Shown here: piece by piece, positions 8,554 through 17,134 of the stretch
Position numbering within the stretch: the first letter of the stretch is position 1
Layout: each line of letters begins with the position of its first letter
NCBI RefSeq assembly: GCF_000576595.1
Contig: NZ_AWSA01000015.1
Coordinates: forward strand, 34,635 to 98,634
Direction: 5' to 3'
Source of the DNA: Intrasporangium oryzae NRRL B-24470
Lineage (GTDB): Bacteria > Actinomycetota > Actinomycetes > Actinomycetales > Dermatophilaceae
DNA: 64,000 nt
Notes under the pieces: generated by a model
What the model saw: the letters and a program-made list of their open reading frames with translations, nothing else
What the model was told of the DNA's origin: nothing
Databases searched by the model: none
Position numbers and translations under genes: made by a program

Positions 8554-9159
8554 TCAGAGCCAGCCGTTGCCGTCGGCGATCAGCACCGCCTCGGCCCGGT
8601 TGCCCGCCCCGGTCTTGCCGATCGCACTCGACAGGTGGTTGCGGACCGTGCCCTCGGAGAGGAAGAGCTTCCGGGCGATCGCGGCCACCGACGAACCGTC
8701 CCGGGCTGCCTGGAGGACCTCCGCCTCCCGCGCCGTCAGCGGTGACTCGCCCGCGATCAGGCTGTCGGTGGCGAGCGCCGGGTCGACGACCCGCAGGCCG
8801 GCATACACCCGGCGCACGGCGTCCGCGAGCTCGGCGGCCGGGGTGTCCTTGACGACGAACCCCGAGGCTCCGGCCTGGAGCGCCCGACGCAGGTAGCCCG
8901 GTCGGCCGAACGTCGTGACGATGAGGATCCGGACGTCGGGGAACTCGGCTCGGACCGCGGCTGCGGCGGCGATGCCGTTGAGCCCCGGCATCTCGACGTC
9001 GAGGAGGGCGACGTCGGGACGGTGCTCACGCACTGCATCGAGCACCGCGTCGCCGGAGCCGACCTCGGCGACGACCTCGAGGTCCGGCTCGAGGGCGAGC
9101 AGCGCGGAGAGGGCGCCGCGCACGAGCGCCTGGTCGTCGGCCAGCAGCAGCCGGATCAT
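8554..9159 (-). CDS. NarL/FixJ-family response regulator
   Basis: A 201-residue regulator. The receiver has D8-D9, phospho-acceptor D54 in L-L-D-V-E-M-P-G, T82 and K104; the C-terminal LuxR-type HTH starts at L-T-A-R-E-A-E-V-L near 138 and includes V-A-A-I-A-R-K-L-F-L-S-E-G-T-V-R-N-H. Its ATG overlaps the kinase stop as ATGA. It is the last gene of a four-gene operon (ABC ATPase, permease, kinase, regulator) and very likely controls that exporter, as in DesK/LiaS-type drug or membrane-stress systems. Confidence 0.92.
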   Translation of the reverse strand: MIRLLLADDQALVRGALSALLALEPDLEVVAEVGSGDAVLDAVREHRPDVALLDVEMPGLNGIAAAAAVRAEFPDVRILIVTTFGRPGYLRRALQAGASGFVVKDTPAAELADAVRRVYAGLRVVDPALATDSLIAGESPLTAREAEVLQAARDGSSVAAIARKLFLSEGTVRNHLSSAIGKTGAGNRAEAVLIADGNGWL

Positions 9160-10289
9160 GCCTTGACCACCTTCAGCGAGAAGCCGGGGTTCAGCGTGGT
9201 GGTGACGACCGTCGCGCCCACCGCCGCGGCCCGCTCACGCAGCCCGAGCAGCCCGTGCCCGCCGACCGGCATACCCTCGACGCCGGCGCCGAGGGCGCCA
9301 CGTCCGTCGTCGGCGATCTCGGCCGAGGACGCCGTCAGCGTCACCGTGCAGCGACGCGCACCACTGTGCCGGACCACGTTGGTGACTCCCTCCCGGATCG
9401 TCCAGGCGAACAGCTCGCGCAACGACGAGGGCACCTCGTCCGTGGAGTTCGGCAGGTCTGCCTCGATCTCCGCGGCCTCCAGGGCGATCCGGGCCCGAGC
9501 GAGCTCACCGGGCAAGGTGAGCTCGCGATAGCCCTCGACGGCCCGGCGCACGTCGGCGAGCGCGTCGCGCGACAGCCGCTCGAGATCGGTGACCTCCGCG
9601 CGAGCGCGCGTCGGGTCGACGTCGAAGAGCTTCTGGGCGAGCTCGGCCTTGACCGTGATCACCGTGAGCGAGTGGCCGAGGATGTCGTGCAGGTCGCGGG
9701 CGAAGCGGTTGCGCTCGTCCTCCAGGGCGAGCCGGGCGTTCTCCTCGCGCACGGAGAGCATCTCGATGTTGCGGCTGATCGACTGGGAGATGCCCCAGAT
9801 CGCGAGCGCCGCGACGAGCGTGCCGAAGAGGATGCCGCGGTCGGACTCCCAGCCGTCCACGAGCAGCGTGGCGGCGTAGGTGGTGCAGGCGACGGCGGCC
9901 GCGACGATCCACCCCCACAGGGAGGGCAGGGAGATCATGCTGAGGACGGCGATGTAGACCGCCGTCGCGGTCCCCGCCTGACCGATCGCCAGGCAGATCG
10001 TCACGGCGAGCGCGATCTCGACGGCCACGGCGACGACGCCGAGGGCCGGGCTCGGCGTGATCCGGAACGGCGTCCCCGCCCGGCGCCACCGCAGGAGCAG
10101 GAAGACCCCGAGGTAGATCGCGGCGAAGAGCACCGTGGCGACGATCGCGACCCAGCCGGCGACCGTGTCCCGCTTGGACCAGCCCGCCTCGAGCGGGTTG
10201 AGCAGGTAGAACATCCAGATCGCCGCGAAGACCCACCCCCACCGACGAGGACCGTCGCGCGGGTCGAGGTCGGCGCGGGTGGAGCTCAT
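9156..10289 (-). CDS. NarL-type sensor histidine kinase
   Basis: A 377-residue kinase of the HisKA_3 class. Residues 18-170 hold about five to six membrane helices with little extracytoplasmic sequence, so it probably senses the membrane itself. The dimerisation helix has H201 in A-R-D-L-H-D-I-L-G-H, followed by an HATPase_c domain ending in a G-L-L-G-L-R-E-R segment. I chose the ATG at 10289 (GGTGAG upstream); the in-frame GTG at 10328 overlaps the permease stop as GTGA and is an equally good coupled start (390 residues). It is cotranscribed with the regulator and exporter. Confidence 0.88.
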   Translation of the reverse strand: MSSTRADLDPRDGPRRWGWVFAAIWMFYLLNPLEAGWSKRDTVAGWVAIVATVLFAAIYLGVFLLLRWRRAGTPFRITPSPALGVVAVAVEIALAVTICLAIGQAGTATAVYIAVLSMISLPSLWGWIVAAAVACTTYAATLLVDGWESDRGILFGTLVAALAIWGISQSISRNIEMLSVREENARLALEDERNRFARDLHDILGHSLTVITVKAELAQKLFDVDPTRARAEVTDLERLSRDALADVRRAVEGYRELTLPGELARARIALEAAEIEADLPNSTDEVPSSLRELFAWTIREGVTNVVRHSGARRCTVTLTASSAEIADDGRGALGAGVEGMPVGGHGLLGLRERAAAVGATVVTTTLNPGFSLKVVKA

Positions 10290-10324
10290 GCGGCTCACCG
10301 TAGTGGCGCTCACGCCGGTCGCGT

Positions 10325-11161
10325 TCACGCCCGAGCCGTGTCCTTGCTCATCCGCCAGGCCGCACCGGCGACGAACAGGACGAACCAGCAGACGGCGTTC
10401 ACGACGGCATACCAGGGCAGGTCGTGCGTGAGCGGCGCGCGGGCGACCTCGGCGACGCCGTACATCGGGGTCCAGTAGGCGATGTTCCGGACGACGTCGG
10501 CGTACTGGCTGAGCGGGATGAAGACGCCGCCGAGGAACGACAGCAGGGCGAGTCCGGGGCCGAGGATCTGCATGGTGTTCTCCCCCGGGACCAGATAGCC
10601 GACGAAGACCCCGAGCGCCGCGAACGTCAGCGTGCAGAACAGTGTGACGACCGCGCTGAGGACCCAGACGTGGGTCGGCATCTGCGCCTTGCCTTGGGAC
10701 ACGCCGACGACGTTGACGACGGCGATCGCGAGGGCCCCCATGAAGAGGGCGACGAGCGCCTTCATGAGGATGTAGGCCACCGGGTTGAGGGGGGTCAGTC
10801 GCAGCTGCCGGGACCACCCGACGGCGCGTTCCATGGCGACCATCGTCCCCGTGGCCGCCGCCGTCAGCGCGGCCCCGTAGAGGGCCATCGACACGAGCAG
10901 GTATGCCGCGACGTTCCCCTCGCCGACCGTTTCCTCCCAGCCCCGCTGGCTCCCGATGCTCAGCAGCAGAGCCGCCGGGACGATGAGGGTCAGGACGACG
11001 GTGCGCCTGTTGCGCAGCATCCGGCGCAGCTCGATGCCGAGCACCGTGCGGTTGAAGCCACCCATCGCGGGCAGCTGGCGGGCTCCGGGGTCGAGGGTCA
11101 TGGGCAGGTCTGTCATGGGCAGGTCGGTCATGGGCAGGTCGGTCATGGGCAGGTCGGTCAT
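10325..11161 (-). CDS. ABC-2 type transporter permease
   Basis: A 278-residue inner-membrane permease with about six predicted helices, the last ending near the basic C-terminus. It partners the ATPase encoded just upstream (ATGA overlap at 11158-11161). The family exports drugs, peptides or lipids. Odd feature: the first 20 residues are four perfect copies of the pentapeptide M-T-D-L-P, followed by M-T-L-D-P, so five in-frame ATG codons lie at 15-bp intervals and the true start could be any of them (11161, 11146, 11131, 11116 or 11101). Confidence 0.88.
   Translation of the reverse strand: MTDLPMTDLPMTDLPMTDLPMTLDPGARQLPAMGGFNRTVLGIELRRMLRNRRTVVLTLIVPAALLLSIGSQRGWEETVGEGNVAAYLLVSMALYGAALTAAATGTMVAMERAVGWSRQLRLTPLNPVAYILMKALVALFMGALAIAVVNVVGVSQGKAQMPTHVWVLSAVVTLFCTLTFAALGVFVGYLVPGENTMQILGPGLALLSFLGGVFIPLSQYADVVRNIAYWTPMYGVAEVARAPLTHDLPWYAVVNAVCWFVLFVAGAAWRMSKDTARA
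11102..11161 (-). repeat. Four 15-bp tandem repeats at the permease start
   Basis: Four tandem 15-bp units reading (on the minus strand) ATGACCGACCTGCCC; one unit differs by a single base (11111). They encode M-T-D-L-P repeats. Every unit offers a start codon, and the first also overlaps the ATPase stop codon. Being in-frame, copy-number change would alter the number of starts without breaking the gene. Confidence 0.9.
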
Positions 11162-12099
11162 CGGGTCTCTCCTTCGTCGTCGTGGCCGGTCAGGCTGAGG
11201 AACGCCTCTTCGATGCCCTTGGCGGTGATCTCGACGTCCCGGGCGGTGGTCTCGGTGAGCAGGTAGCGAGCGACCGCGTCGCTGTCCTTGGCGTGCACGA
11301 TCACGCTGTCGCCGCGGACCTCGACGCTGTCGACGCCGCCGAGCGACGTGAGAGCGGCGGCATCCGGGTCGGGCAGGGTTGCGCGGACCGTGCGGCCCGA
11401 GGCGAGCGCCTTGATCTCGGCGCCGGTGCCGTCGGCGACGATCCGGCCACGGCTCATGAGGACGATCCGGTCGGCATACTGGTCGGCCTCCTCGAGGTAA
11501 TGAGTCGCGAAGAGCACGGTGCGGCCCCGCTCGGCATCGGCGCGGATCGCCGACCAGAAGGTCCGCCGGCCCTCGACGTCCATGCCGGTGGTGGGCTCGT
11601 CGAGCAGGAGCAGGGCCGGATCGGAGAGCAGCGCCATGGCGAACCGCAGCCGCTGCTGCTCGCCGCCGGAGCACTTGCCGACCTTCCGGTCAGCGATCGC
11701 GCGGATGCCGGCGTCGTCGAGGACCTCGTCGACCGGCCGCGTGTCGGCGAAGAGGCTGGCGGTGTAGGCGACGGTCTCGCGGACCGTCATGTCCTTGAGC
11801 AGGCCGCCGGTCTGCATCACCGCGGACACGAGCCCCCGCGCGATCGCCTGCCGAGGCCGGACGCCGAGCACGCTCACCTCGCCCGTCGTCGGCTCCGACA
11901 GGCCCAGGATCATGTCGATGGTGGTGGTCTTGCCGGCCCCGTTCGGGCCGAGGAAGGCGACGATCTCGCCCGGGGCGACGGTCAGGTCGATGCCGCGAAC
12001 CGCGTGCACGGGACCGAAGTCCTTGGTGACCCCGCTCAGGCTGAAGGCGGACCGCGCGGATCGCTGCTCCAGGATCGTCTGTTCAGTCATCACTGTCAT
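11158..12099 (-). CDS. ABC transporter ATP-binding protein
   Basis: A 313-residue DrrA-like ATPase. Walker A G-P-N-G-A-G-K-T is near residue 53, the signature C-S-G-G-E-Q-Q-R near 144 and Walker B L-L-L-L-D-E-P near 165, followed by the H-loop region A-T-H-Y-L-E-E-A. The C-terminal DUF4162-like region (about 230-310) is typical of drug and antibiotic exporters. It is the first gene of the four-gene operon with permease, kinase and regulator. The substrate cannot be read from the sequence. Confidence 0.92.
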   Translation of the reverse strand: MTVMTEQTILEQRSARSAFSLSGVTKDFGPVHAVRGIDLTVAPGEIVAFLGPNGAGKTTTIDMILGLSEPTTGEVSVLGVRPRQAIARGLVSAVMQTGGLLKDMTVRETVAYTASLFADTRPVDEVLDDAGIRAIADRKVGKCSGGEQQRLRFAMALLSDPALLLLDEPTTGMDVEGRRTFWSAIRADAERGRTVLFATHYLEEADQYADRIVLMSRGRIVADGTGAEIKALASGRTVRATLPDPDAAALTSLGGVDSVEVRGDSVIVHAKDSDAVARYLLTETTARDVEITAKGIEEAFLSLTGHDDEGETR

Positions 12100-12321
12100 G
12101 GCTCCAGCGTGTCGGTCCGCGGACCCGGGCGCCTCGCCCGACCGTCACGACCGAGCCATGACATTTGTCAGGGCCGACTGCCCACGAGGGGAGGCGGATT
12201 CGGCCACGACGCCCGCCACCCGGCATACGACGATCCGCCCGACGACGTGCCCGCCGATCCGCGGAGCGATCCCGCGACGGTCGGCCGGGAGCTGCGCCTC
12301 GAAATCCGTGGGGAATGGGGC

Positions 12322-12353
12322 TTGACCTTGACGCAGGGTCAAGGTTGCACGCT
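12322..12353 (+). promoter_or_regulatory. MerR-type promoter with operator, likely leaderless
   Basis: A perfect inverted repeat ACCTTGAC-GCAGG-GTCAAGGT (12325-12345) overlaps a -35 TTGACC (12322-12327); a weak -10 (CACGCT, 12348-12353) follows after about 20 bp. An overlong spacer filled by a dyad is the hallmark of MerR-controlled promoters. The initiation point would fall at or within a few bases of the ATG at 12360, so the mRNA is probably leaderless. The MerR gene at 14044 in the same operon is the obvious ligand-sensing activator. Confidence 0.75.
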
Positions 12354-12359
12354 TGCCGC

Positions 12360-13187
12360 ATGACCACACGACACGCCATCGAGACAAGCGGACTGACCAA
12401 GTCCTACGGAGACCACGAGGTGCTGAGGGGCGTCGATCTCACCGTCCCGGCCGGCACCGTCTACGCCCTGCTCGGTTCCAACGGCGCCGGCAAGACGACC
12501 GCGGTGAGGATCCTCTCGACGCTGCTCAAGGCCGACGGAGGGGCCGCCACCGTCAACGGCCACGACGTCGCCTCCCAGGCTGACGAGGTACGCGAGTCGA
12601 TCAGCCTCACCGGGCAGTTCGCCGCCGTCGACGAGGTCCTCACCGGCCGGGAGAACCTCGTGCTCGTCGCCGAGCTGCGACACCTCAAGGAACCCGGCCG
12701 GATCGCGGACGAGCTGCTCGCGCAGTTCGCGCTGACCGAGGCGGCCGGACAGCGGGCGGCGACCTACTCCGGCGGCATGCGCCGGCGCCTCGACATCGCG
12801 ATGAGCCTCATCGGCCACCCGCCCGTGCTCTTCCTCGACGAACCGACGACCGGGCTCGACCCGCAGTCGCGCAACGAGGTGTGGCGGACGGTGAGGCAGC
12901 TCGCCGGCCAGGGCACCACCGTGCTGCTGACGACGCAGTACCTCGAGGAGGCCGAGCAGCTCGCCGACCGCATCGGGATCCTCCACGAGGGTCGGATCAT
13001 CGTCGAGGGCACCCTCGCCGAGCTCAAGCAGATCTTCCCCCCGGCCACCGTCGAGTACGTCGAGAAGCAGCCGAGCCTCGAGGACATCTTCCTCGCGATC
13101 GTCCACGACGGCGCCACCACACAGGCGGCGCCCACCGAACCAGCCACCACCGACAGCGCCGCCACCACTGAAGGAGCCCAGCGATGA
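12360..13187 (+). CDS. ABC transporter ATP-binding protein (MerR-controlled)
   Basis: A 275-residue DrrA-type ATPase starting at the ATG at 12360; a longer upstream frame would cross the operator. Walker A G-S-N-G-A-G-K-T lies near residue 39, the signature Y-S-G-G-M-R-R-R-L-D near 137 and Walker B V-L-F-L-D-E-P near 157. The last 20 residues are a Thr/Ala-rich tail. The stop overlaps the permease start as ATGA. No ribosome site is visible ahead of the ATG, consistent with a leaderless transcript from the MerR-type promoter. Confidence 0.92.
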   Translation: MTTRHAIETSGLTKSYGDHEVLRGVDLTVPAGTVYALLGSNGAGKTTAVRILSTLLKADGGAATVNGHDVASQADEVRESISLTGQFAAVDEVLTGRENLVLVAELRHLKEPGRIADELLAQFALTEAAGQRAATYSGGMRRRLDIAMSLIGHPPVLFLDEPTTGLDPQSRNEVWRTVRQLAGQGTTVLLTTQYLEEAEQLADRIGILHEGRIIVEGTLAELKQIFPPATVEYVEKQPSLEDIFLAIVHDGATTQAAPTEPATTDSAATTEGAQR

Positions 13188-13945
13188 CCACCCACGTCGT
13201 CAGCGACACCAGCGTCCTGACCAGGCGTTCCCTGCGCCACATCCTGCGCAGCCCGGACACGATCATCACCACCGCCGTCACGCCGATCGCCATGCTCCTG
13301 CTGTTCGTCTACGTCTTCGGGGGCGCGATCAAGGTCGGGACCGACAACTACGTCAACTACCTCCTGCCCGGCATCCTGCTCATCACGGTCGCGTCCGGCA
13401 TCGCCTACACCGCCTTCCGCCTCTTCACCGACGTGTCGAGCGGCATCTTCGAGCGGTTCCAGTCGATGCCGATCGCGCGGTCAGCCGTGCTGTGGGGACA
13501 TGTGCTCACATCTGTCGTCGCGAACCTGACCTCGCTCGTGCTGGTGGTCCTCGTCGCGCTGGCCATGGGCTTCCGCACGGGTGCCGGGATCCTCGCCTGG
13601 CTGGCCGTTCTCGGGATCATGGTCCTCTTCACGCTGGCGCTGACCTGGCTGGCCGTGATCCCCGGGCTGACCGCCAAGACCGTCGACGGGGTGAGCGGGT
13701 TCTCCTACCCGCTGATCTTCCTGCCCTTCGTCAGCTCGGCCTTCGTGCCGACGGAAGGTATGCCGGCCCCGGTGCAGTGGTTCGCCGAGCACCAGCCCGT
13801 CACCCCGATCGTCAACACGATCCGCAACCTGTTCGCCCAGCAGCCGGTCGGTGACGACGGCTGGCTGGCGCTCGCCTGGTGCGGCGGCCTCCTCGTCGTC
13901 GCCTACGCGCTCGCCATGCGCACCTACCGCAGCAAGATCGCCTGA
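13184..13945 (+). CDS. ABC-2 type transporter permease (DrrB-like)
   Basis: A 253-residue membrane protein with about six helices. It has the DrrB-like pattern: an N-terminal R-S-L-R-H-I-L-R-S-P segment before helix 1, and the F-E-R-F-Q-S-M-P-I-A-R coupling segment near 88-98. It forms an exporter with the ATPase at 12360, to which it is coupled by a four-base overlap. Neighbouring MerR regulation suggests export of a hydrophobic or cationic toxic compound. Confidence 0.9.
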   Translation: MTTHVVSDTSVLTRRSLRHILRSPDTIITTAVTPIAMLLLFVYVFGGAIKVGTDNYVNYLLPGILLITVASGIAYTAFRLFTDVSSGIFERFQSMPIARSAVLWGHVLTSVVANLTSLVLVVLVALAMGFRTGAGILAWLAVLGIMVLFTLALTWLAVIPGLTAKTVDGVSGFSYPLIFLPFVSSAFVPTEGMPAPVQWFAEHQPVTPIVNTIRNLFAQQPVGDDGWLALAWCGGLLVVAYALAMRTYRSKIA

Positions 13946-14043
13946 ACGATGCGACACGCTCCTCGTCGACACCACGATGTATGCCGCTGGGTGGCCGGCC
14001 GCGCTGAGCCGCAGCGGGTCCGAGAAGGTCGCAGACTAGGGCC

Positions 14044-14817
14044 ATGCTGACCATCAGCCAGCTCGCGGCCTACGCCGGGGTCACTGTCCGAGCCGTCCGG
14101 CACTACCACGCCAAGGGGCTGCTGGCCGAGCCCGAGCGCGACCACTCCGGCTACCGGCGCTACGACGCGGCCGCCGTGGTGGAGCTCGTCCGGATCCGCA
14201 CCCTGGCCGATGCCGGCGTGCCGCTGTCTCGGGTGCGGGAGCTGCTGGCGGCGGGCGACGACGAGTTCGCGGCGGCGGTCGAGGACATCGACCGCCGCCT
14301 GCGCGCCGAGATCCGCGAGCGGCAGCGGCACCGCGAGCGGATCGCCAAGCTCGCGGCCGGCGACAGCCTCGCTCTCCCGGCCGAGGCGGCCGCCTATGTC
14401 GAGCGGATGCGCGAGCTCGGCTTCGCAGAGCGGCTTGTCGAGGTCGAGCGCGACAGCTGGATTCTCATCGCCGCGCAGATGCCGGAGGCGGTGCCGGCGC
14501 TGATGGCCATCAAGCACGCCCAGCTCGAGGACACGGACCTGCGCCGGCTCTACCTCGACATCGGAGACCTCGTCGACTGCGAACCTGACGACCCGCACCT
14601 GCCCGAGTTCGCCGACCGCGTCGCCGCGTTCATCGAGGCGGCGGCTGCCGGCGCCGAGGGGATGGAGGACGAGCACCCCGTCAGCCCAGCGCTCGTCGAG
14701 CTGCTCGACGCGGCCTTCCTCGAGTCCTTCCCGAGCGCGCCACGCCTGTTGGAGCTGCTCGAAGAGCGTGGCTGGACAGGGTGGACCGACATCAGACGCA
14801 TCGAACCCTCGTCATGA
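14044..14817 (+). CDS. MerR-family transcriptional regulator
   Basis: A 257-residue regulator. The N-terminal winged HTH (1-70) carries I-S-Q-L-A-A-Y-A-G-V-T-V-R-A-V-R-H-Y-H and the G-Y-R-R-Y wing; a coiled-coil dimerisation helix follows (about 75-115) and a C-terminal domain of about 130 residues fits a ligand-binding effector rather than a metal site, since no Cys pair is present in the usual place. It lies 98 bp downstream of the ABC permease and probably controls the dyad promoter at 12322. Confidence 0.9.
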   Translation: MLTISQLAAYAGVTVRAVRHYHAKGLLAEPERDHSGYRRYDAAAVVELVRIRTLADAGVPLSRVRELLAAGDDEFAAAVEDIDRRLRAEIRERQRHRERIAKLAAGDSLALPAEAAAYVERMRELGFAERLVEVERDSWILIAAQMPEAVPALMAIKHAQLEDTDLRRLYLDIGDLVDCEPDDPHLPEFADRVAAFIEAAAAGAEGMEDEHPVSPALVELLDAAFLESFPSAPRLLELLEERGWTGWTDIRRIEPSS

Positions 14818-15206
14818 CCCGCCGGGCCTACGCTGCCCGGGTGAACCCTGAGATGAGGCGGCTCCTGACCGCTCGCTTCCTGACGATGGTCGGCTGGCTC
14901 GTCCTGCTGGTGGCCGGTTTTGCCGTCTTCAGCGCCGTCACCAGCCACATCGACAGTGGTCCTCTCAGGTGGATCGCCAACGTGGCCACGCTGAGCGGCA
15001 GCATCACGTTGGGGCTGCTGCTCCAGGGCAGGGTCCTCGCCAACGTGGATCCGGACGGCACGCTGAGGGAGCAGGTCGCCAGGCTGGGCGCCGACTCAGA
15101 GGACCAGGCGGATCGAGCACCTGCTGGCCAAGGGGCGAGTGAGTGCATTTCGGGCGCGCACGAACGCCATGGATGTCGGTGTGACGTGCCATGGTCAAAC
15201 CCGTGA
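14814..15206 (+). CDS. Small membrane protein, unknown
   Basis: A 130-residue frame whose ATG overlaps the MerR stop (ATGA). It has two probable membrane helices (about residues 20-45 and 55-78) separated by a short H-I-D-S-G-P-L loop. I do not recognise the family. The last 35 residues look unlike a folded domain and run 16 bp into the next gene, so the natural end could differ if a frameshift is present. A start at the GTG at 14841 is also possible. Its coupling suggests membership of the MerR/ABC operon. Confidence 0.55.
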   Translation: MTRRAYAARVNPEMRRLLTARFLTMVGWLVLLVAGFAVFSAVTSHIDSGPLRWIANVATLSGSITLGLLLQGRVLANVDPDGTLREQVARLGADSEDQADRAPAGQGASECISGAHERHGCRCDVPWSNP

Positions 15207-15973
15207 GCGAGAGCCTGAGCGGTACGACCTTCCGTGACCTGACCCTGCGAGGGAGCCGGTTCGACAGCTGCGACCTGACCCGGGTGGTGGTGCGCGGCAG
15301 CGACGTCGCCGGGATGGAGATCGACTCACCGTGGCTGATGGAGGACGGCAGCCGGCTGCTCGTCAACGGCGTCGACGTCGTCCCGATGGTCGATGCGGAG
15401 CTGAACCGCCGCTTCCCGGGACGAGAGCTTCGCACTGCCGCTGATCCCGAGGGTCTGCGTGCCGCCTGGGCAGTGTTGGAGGCGACGTGGGCTGCCACGA
15501 TGGGACGCGCCGCCGCCATGCCTGCAGGGACCGTGGACACGCGGGTCGACGACGAGTGGTCTCTGGCGGAGACTCTTCGCCACTTGGTCCATGCGACCGA
15601 TGTATGGCTCGGGAAGGCGATTCTCGATCGAGAGCAGCCGTATCACCCCGCGGGTCTTCCCATGGACGACCACGACGACCCCGATGACCAGGACGACACC
15701 GACACCGAAGCCCGCGGGGAGTCCGCAGATCCGGCCGAGGCACCGTCCTTCGAGGAGGTTCTCCAGGCGCGCGCCGGCCGGCAGGCGATGGTGCGCACCT
15801 TCCTTGCCGAACTTGATCCCCAGGACCTCGCGGCGCCGCGGAGGAACCCTCACTCACCAACGCAGGCGACGACTGTGGTCTCGTGCCTGCACACGATCCT
15901 CGACGAGGAGTGGGAGCACCACCGGTATGCCGTGCGCGACCTCGACACACTCGCCGCGGGCCGCAGTGATTGA
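15191..15973 (+). CDS. DinB-like protein with N-terminal pentapeptide-like segment
   Basis: A 260-residue protein. Residues 8-45 have a short run resembling pentapeptide repeats (T-F-R-D-L, S-R-F-D-S, C-D-L-T-R). Residues 90-250 look like a DinB/YfiT four-helix bundle with conserved histidines in L-R-H-L-V-H-A near 130 and E-E-W-E-H-H-R-Y near 236, which commonly bind a divalent metal. A very acidic insert (about 158-180, Asp-rich) interrupts the bundle. The DinB superfamily includes mycothiol-dependent enzymes, but no specific activity can be assigned. Confidence 0.78.
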   Translation: MVKPVSESLSGTTFRDLTLRGSRFDSCDLTRVVVRGSDVAGMEIDSPWLMEDGSRLLVNGVDVVPMVDAELNRRFPGRELRTAADPEGLRAAWAVLEATWAATMGRAAAMPAGTVDTRVDDEWSLAETLRHLVHATDVWLGKAILDREQPYHPAGLPMDDHDDPDDQDDTDTEARGESADPAEAPSFEEVLQARAGRQAMVRTFLAELDPQDLAAPRRNPHSPTQATTVVSCLHTILDEEWEHHRYAVRDLDTLAAGRSD

Positions 15974-16126
15974 GCTCCATCGGCCAAGCGCTTCCCGCCG
16001 CTCCCGCGCTCAATCGAGACGCTCGCGGCGCACACCTGGACGACTGCGATCTCCTCCGACCAGAGCATCGCGCTCGACACCGAGCGCCACATCCACCTGT
16101 GGGTGGTCAGGTCGTCTACCCGCACC

Positions 16127-16154
16127 TATGCCGCTCAGCCGGCTCAGCGGCATA
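16127..16154. terminator. Inverted GTATGCCG-type hairpin, convergent genes
   Basis: Two 14-base arms TATGCCGCTCAGCC / GGCTCAGCGGCATA with one mismatch sit between the DinB-like gene (ends 15973) and the phosphotransferase (ends 16226, minus strand). Position and stem length suggest a bidirectional terminator built from the window-wide GTATGCCG word. Confidence 0.6.
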
Positions 16155-16225
16155 CGTGCGGTCGGCTTCGGGCGACCGAGGTGAGCGGCGTGTCAGCGCG
16201 GCAGGGGCCCGCTGAGCCCCCGCAG

Positions 16226-17134
16226 CTACTCGACGCCGGCTTCGAAGAGTCGGGAGAGCGTCGTGCGACCCAGGTTGGCCATCGGGGGGTTGGTCTTCTC
16301 GTAGTACCAGACCAGGCCGGCGGCCTGCTGGAACGCCCAGGCCTTGCCGCGTTTCCACTCCAGATCGTCGGAACCGACGCGCGACCGCACGATCGACCGG
16401 CGCGGCCCGTCGAGGAGGTGCCAGGCCGACACGAGATCGAGCGCCGGATCGGCGGCCCGAAAGTCCCCGGTGTCGAGGATGCCCACCAGTCGGTCGCCCG
16501 ACGCCAGCAGGTTCGGCGGGATGAGGTCGGTGTGGCTCATGACGTCGGGCCCGCTTCGAGGCAGCTCACGGAACCGGTCCCAGAGTCGTGCCATGGCCCG
16601 GGTGTCGAGGAGCCCGTCGGATCGTGCGATGCACAGCTGCACCCACTCGTCGTGGTCAGCCAGGTCTCCCCCGCGGCCGGTTCCCGCGAACGTGCGGCCC
16701 CCGGTGTCGCGGGAGCGGAGGGCGAGGATCACGGTGGCGAGGTCCGCGGCGAACCCGTCCGACGTCTCGTGCGAGCGGGGACCGGCCACCTCGCCGGGGA
16801 CCCAGGTCTGGAGGGACCAGGGCAGGGGGAACCCGTGACCCGGCCGGCCACGGAGGACCGGGGCCGGTGAGGGGAACGGGCTCGCCTCACTGAACTCGGC
16901 CATGGCTGCCACCTCGCGTTCCAGCTGGGCTGCAACGACGCCCGGTCGGCCGGCACGGAGCGGGAACCGGGCGGTGAGAGCCTCGCCGACGCGGAAGATC
17001 GCGTTGACCGTGCCGCTGGCACGCACCGCCGTGATCGGCGCGTCCCCCCAGTCCGGCGCCTGGTCGCGCAGGAGGGCGCGCACCTGGTTCCTCGTGATGT
17101 CGAGCTGATCGTCGTGCATCGGCATGTCGGGCAT
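16226..17134 (-). CDS. Aminoglycoside-phosphotransferase-family kinase
   Basis: A 302-residue APH/ChoK-like kinase. It has the nucleotide-binding lobe with the G-T-V-N-A-I-F-R-V-G segment, the catalytic S-H-T-D-L-I-P-P-N-L-L loop (Brenner-like H-x-D-x-x-x-x-N) and the metal-binding I-L-D-T-G-D-F. These fit ATP-dependent phosphorylation of a hydroxylated small molecule. The actual substrate is unknown; many such proteins are not resistance enzymes. Three in-frame ATGs lie at 17134, 17125 and 17119; the last matches the usual N-terminus of close relatives best, but none has a strong ribosome site. Confidence 0.82.
   Translation of the reverse strand: MPDMPMHDDQLDITRNQVRALLRDQAPDWGDAPITAVRASGTVNAIFRVGEALTARFPLRAGRPGVVAAQLEREVAAMAEFSEASPFPSPAPVLRGRPGHGFPLPWSLQTWVPGEVAGPRSHETSDGFAADLATVILALRSRDTGGRTFAGTGRGGDLADHDEWVQLCIARSDGLLDTRAMARLWDRFRELPRSGPDVMSHTDLIPPNLLASGDRLVGILDTGDFRAADPALDLVSAWHLLDGPRRSIVRSRVGSDDLEWKRGKAWAFQQAAGLVWYYEKTNPPMANLGRTTLSRLFEAGVE

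Noticed and set aside
16226..17134. Antibiotic resistance gene
   Set aside because: APH-family kinases have many substrates; sequence alone does not support resistance.
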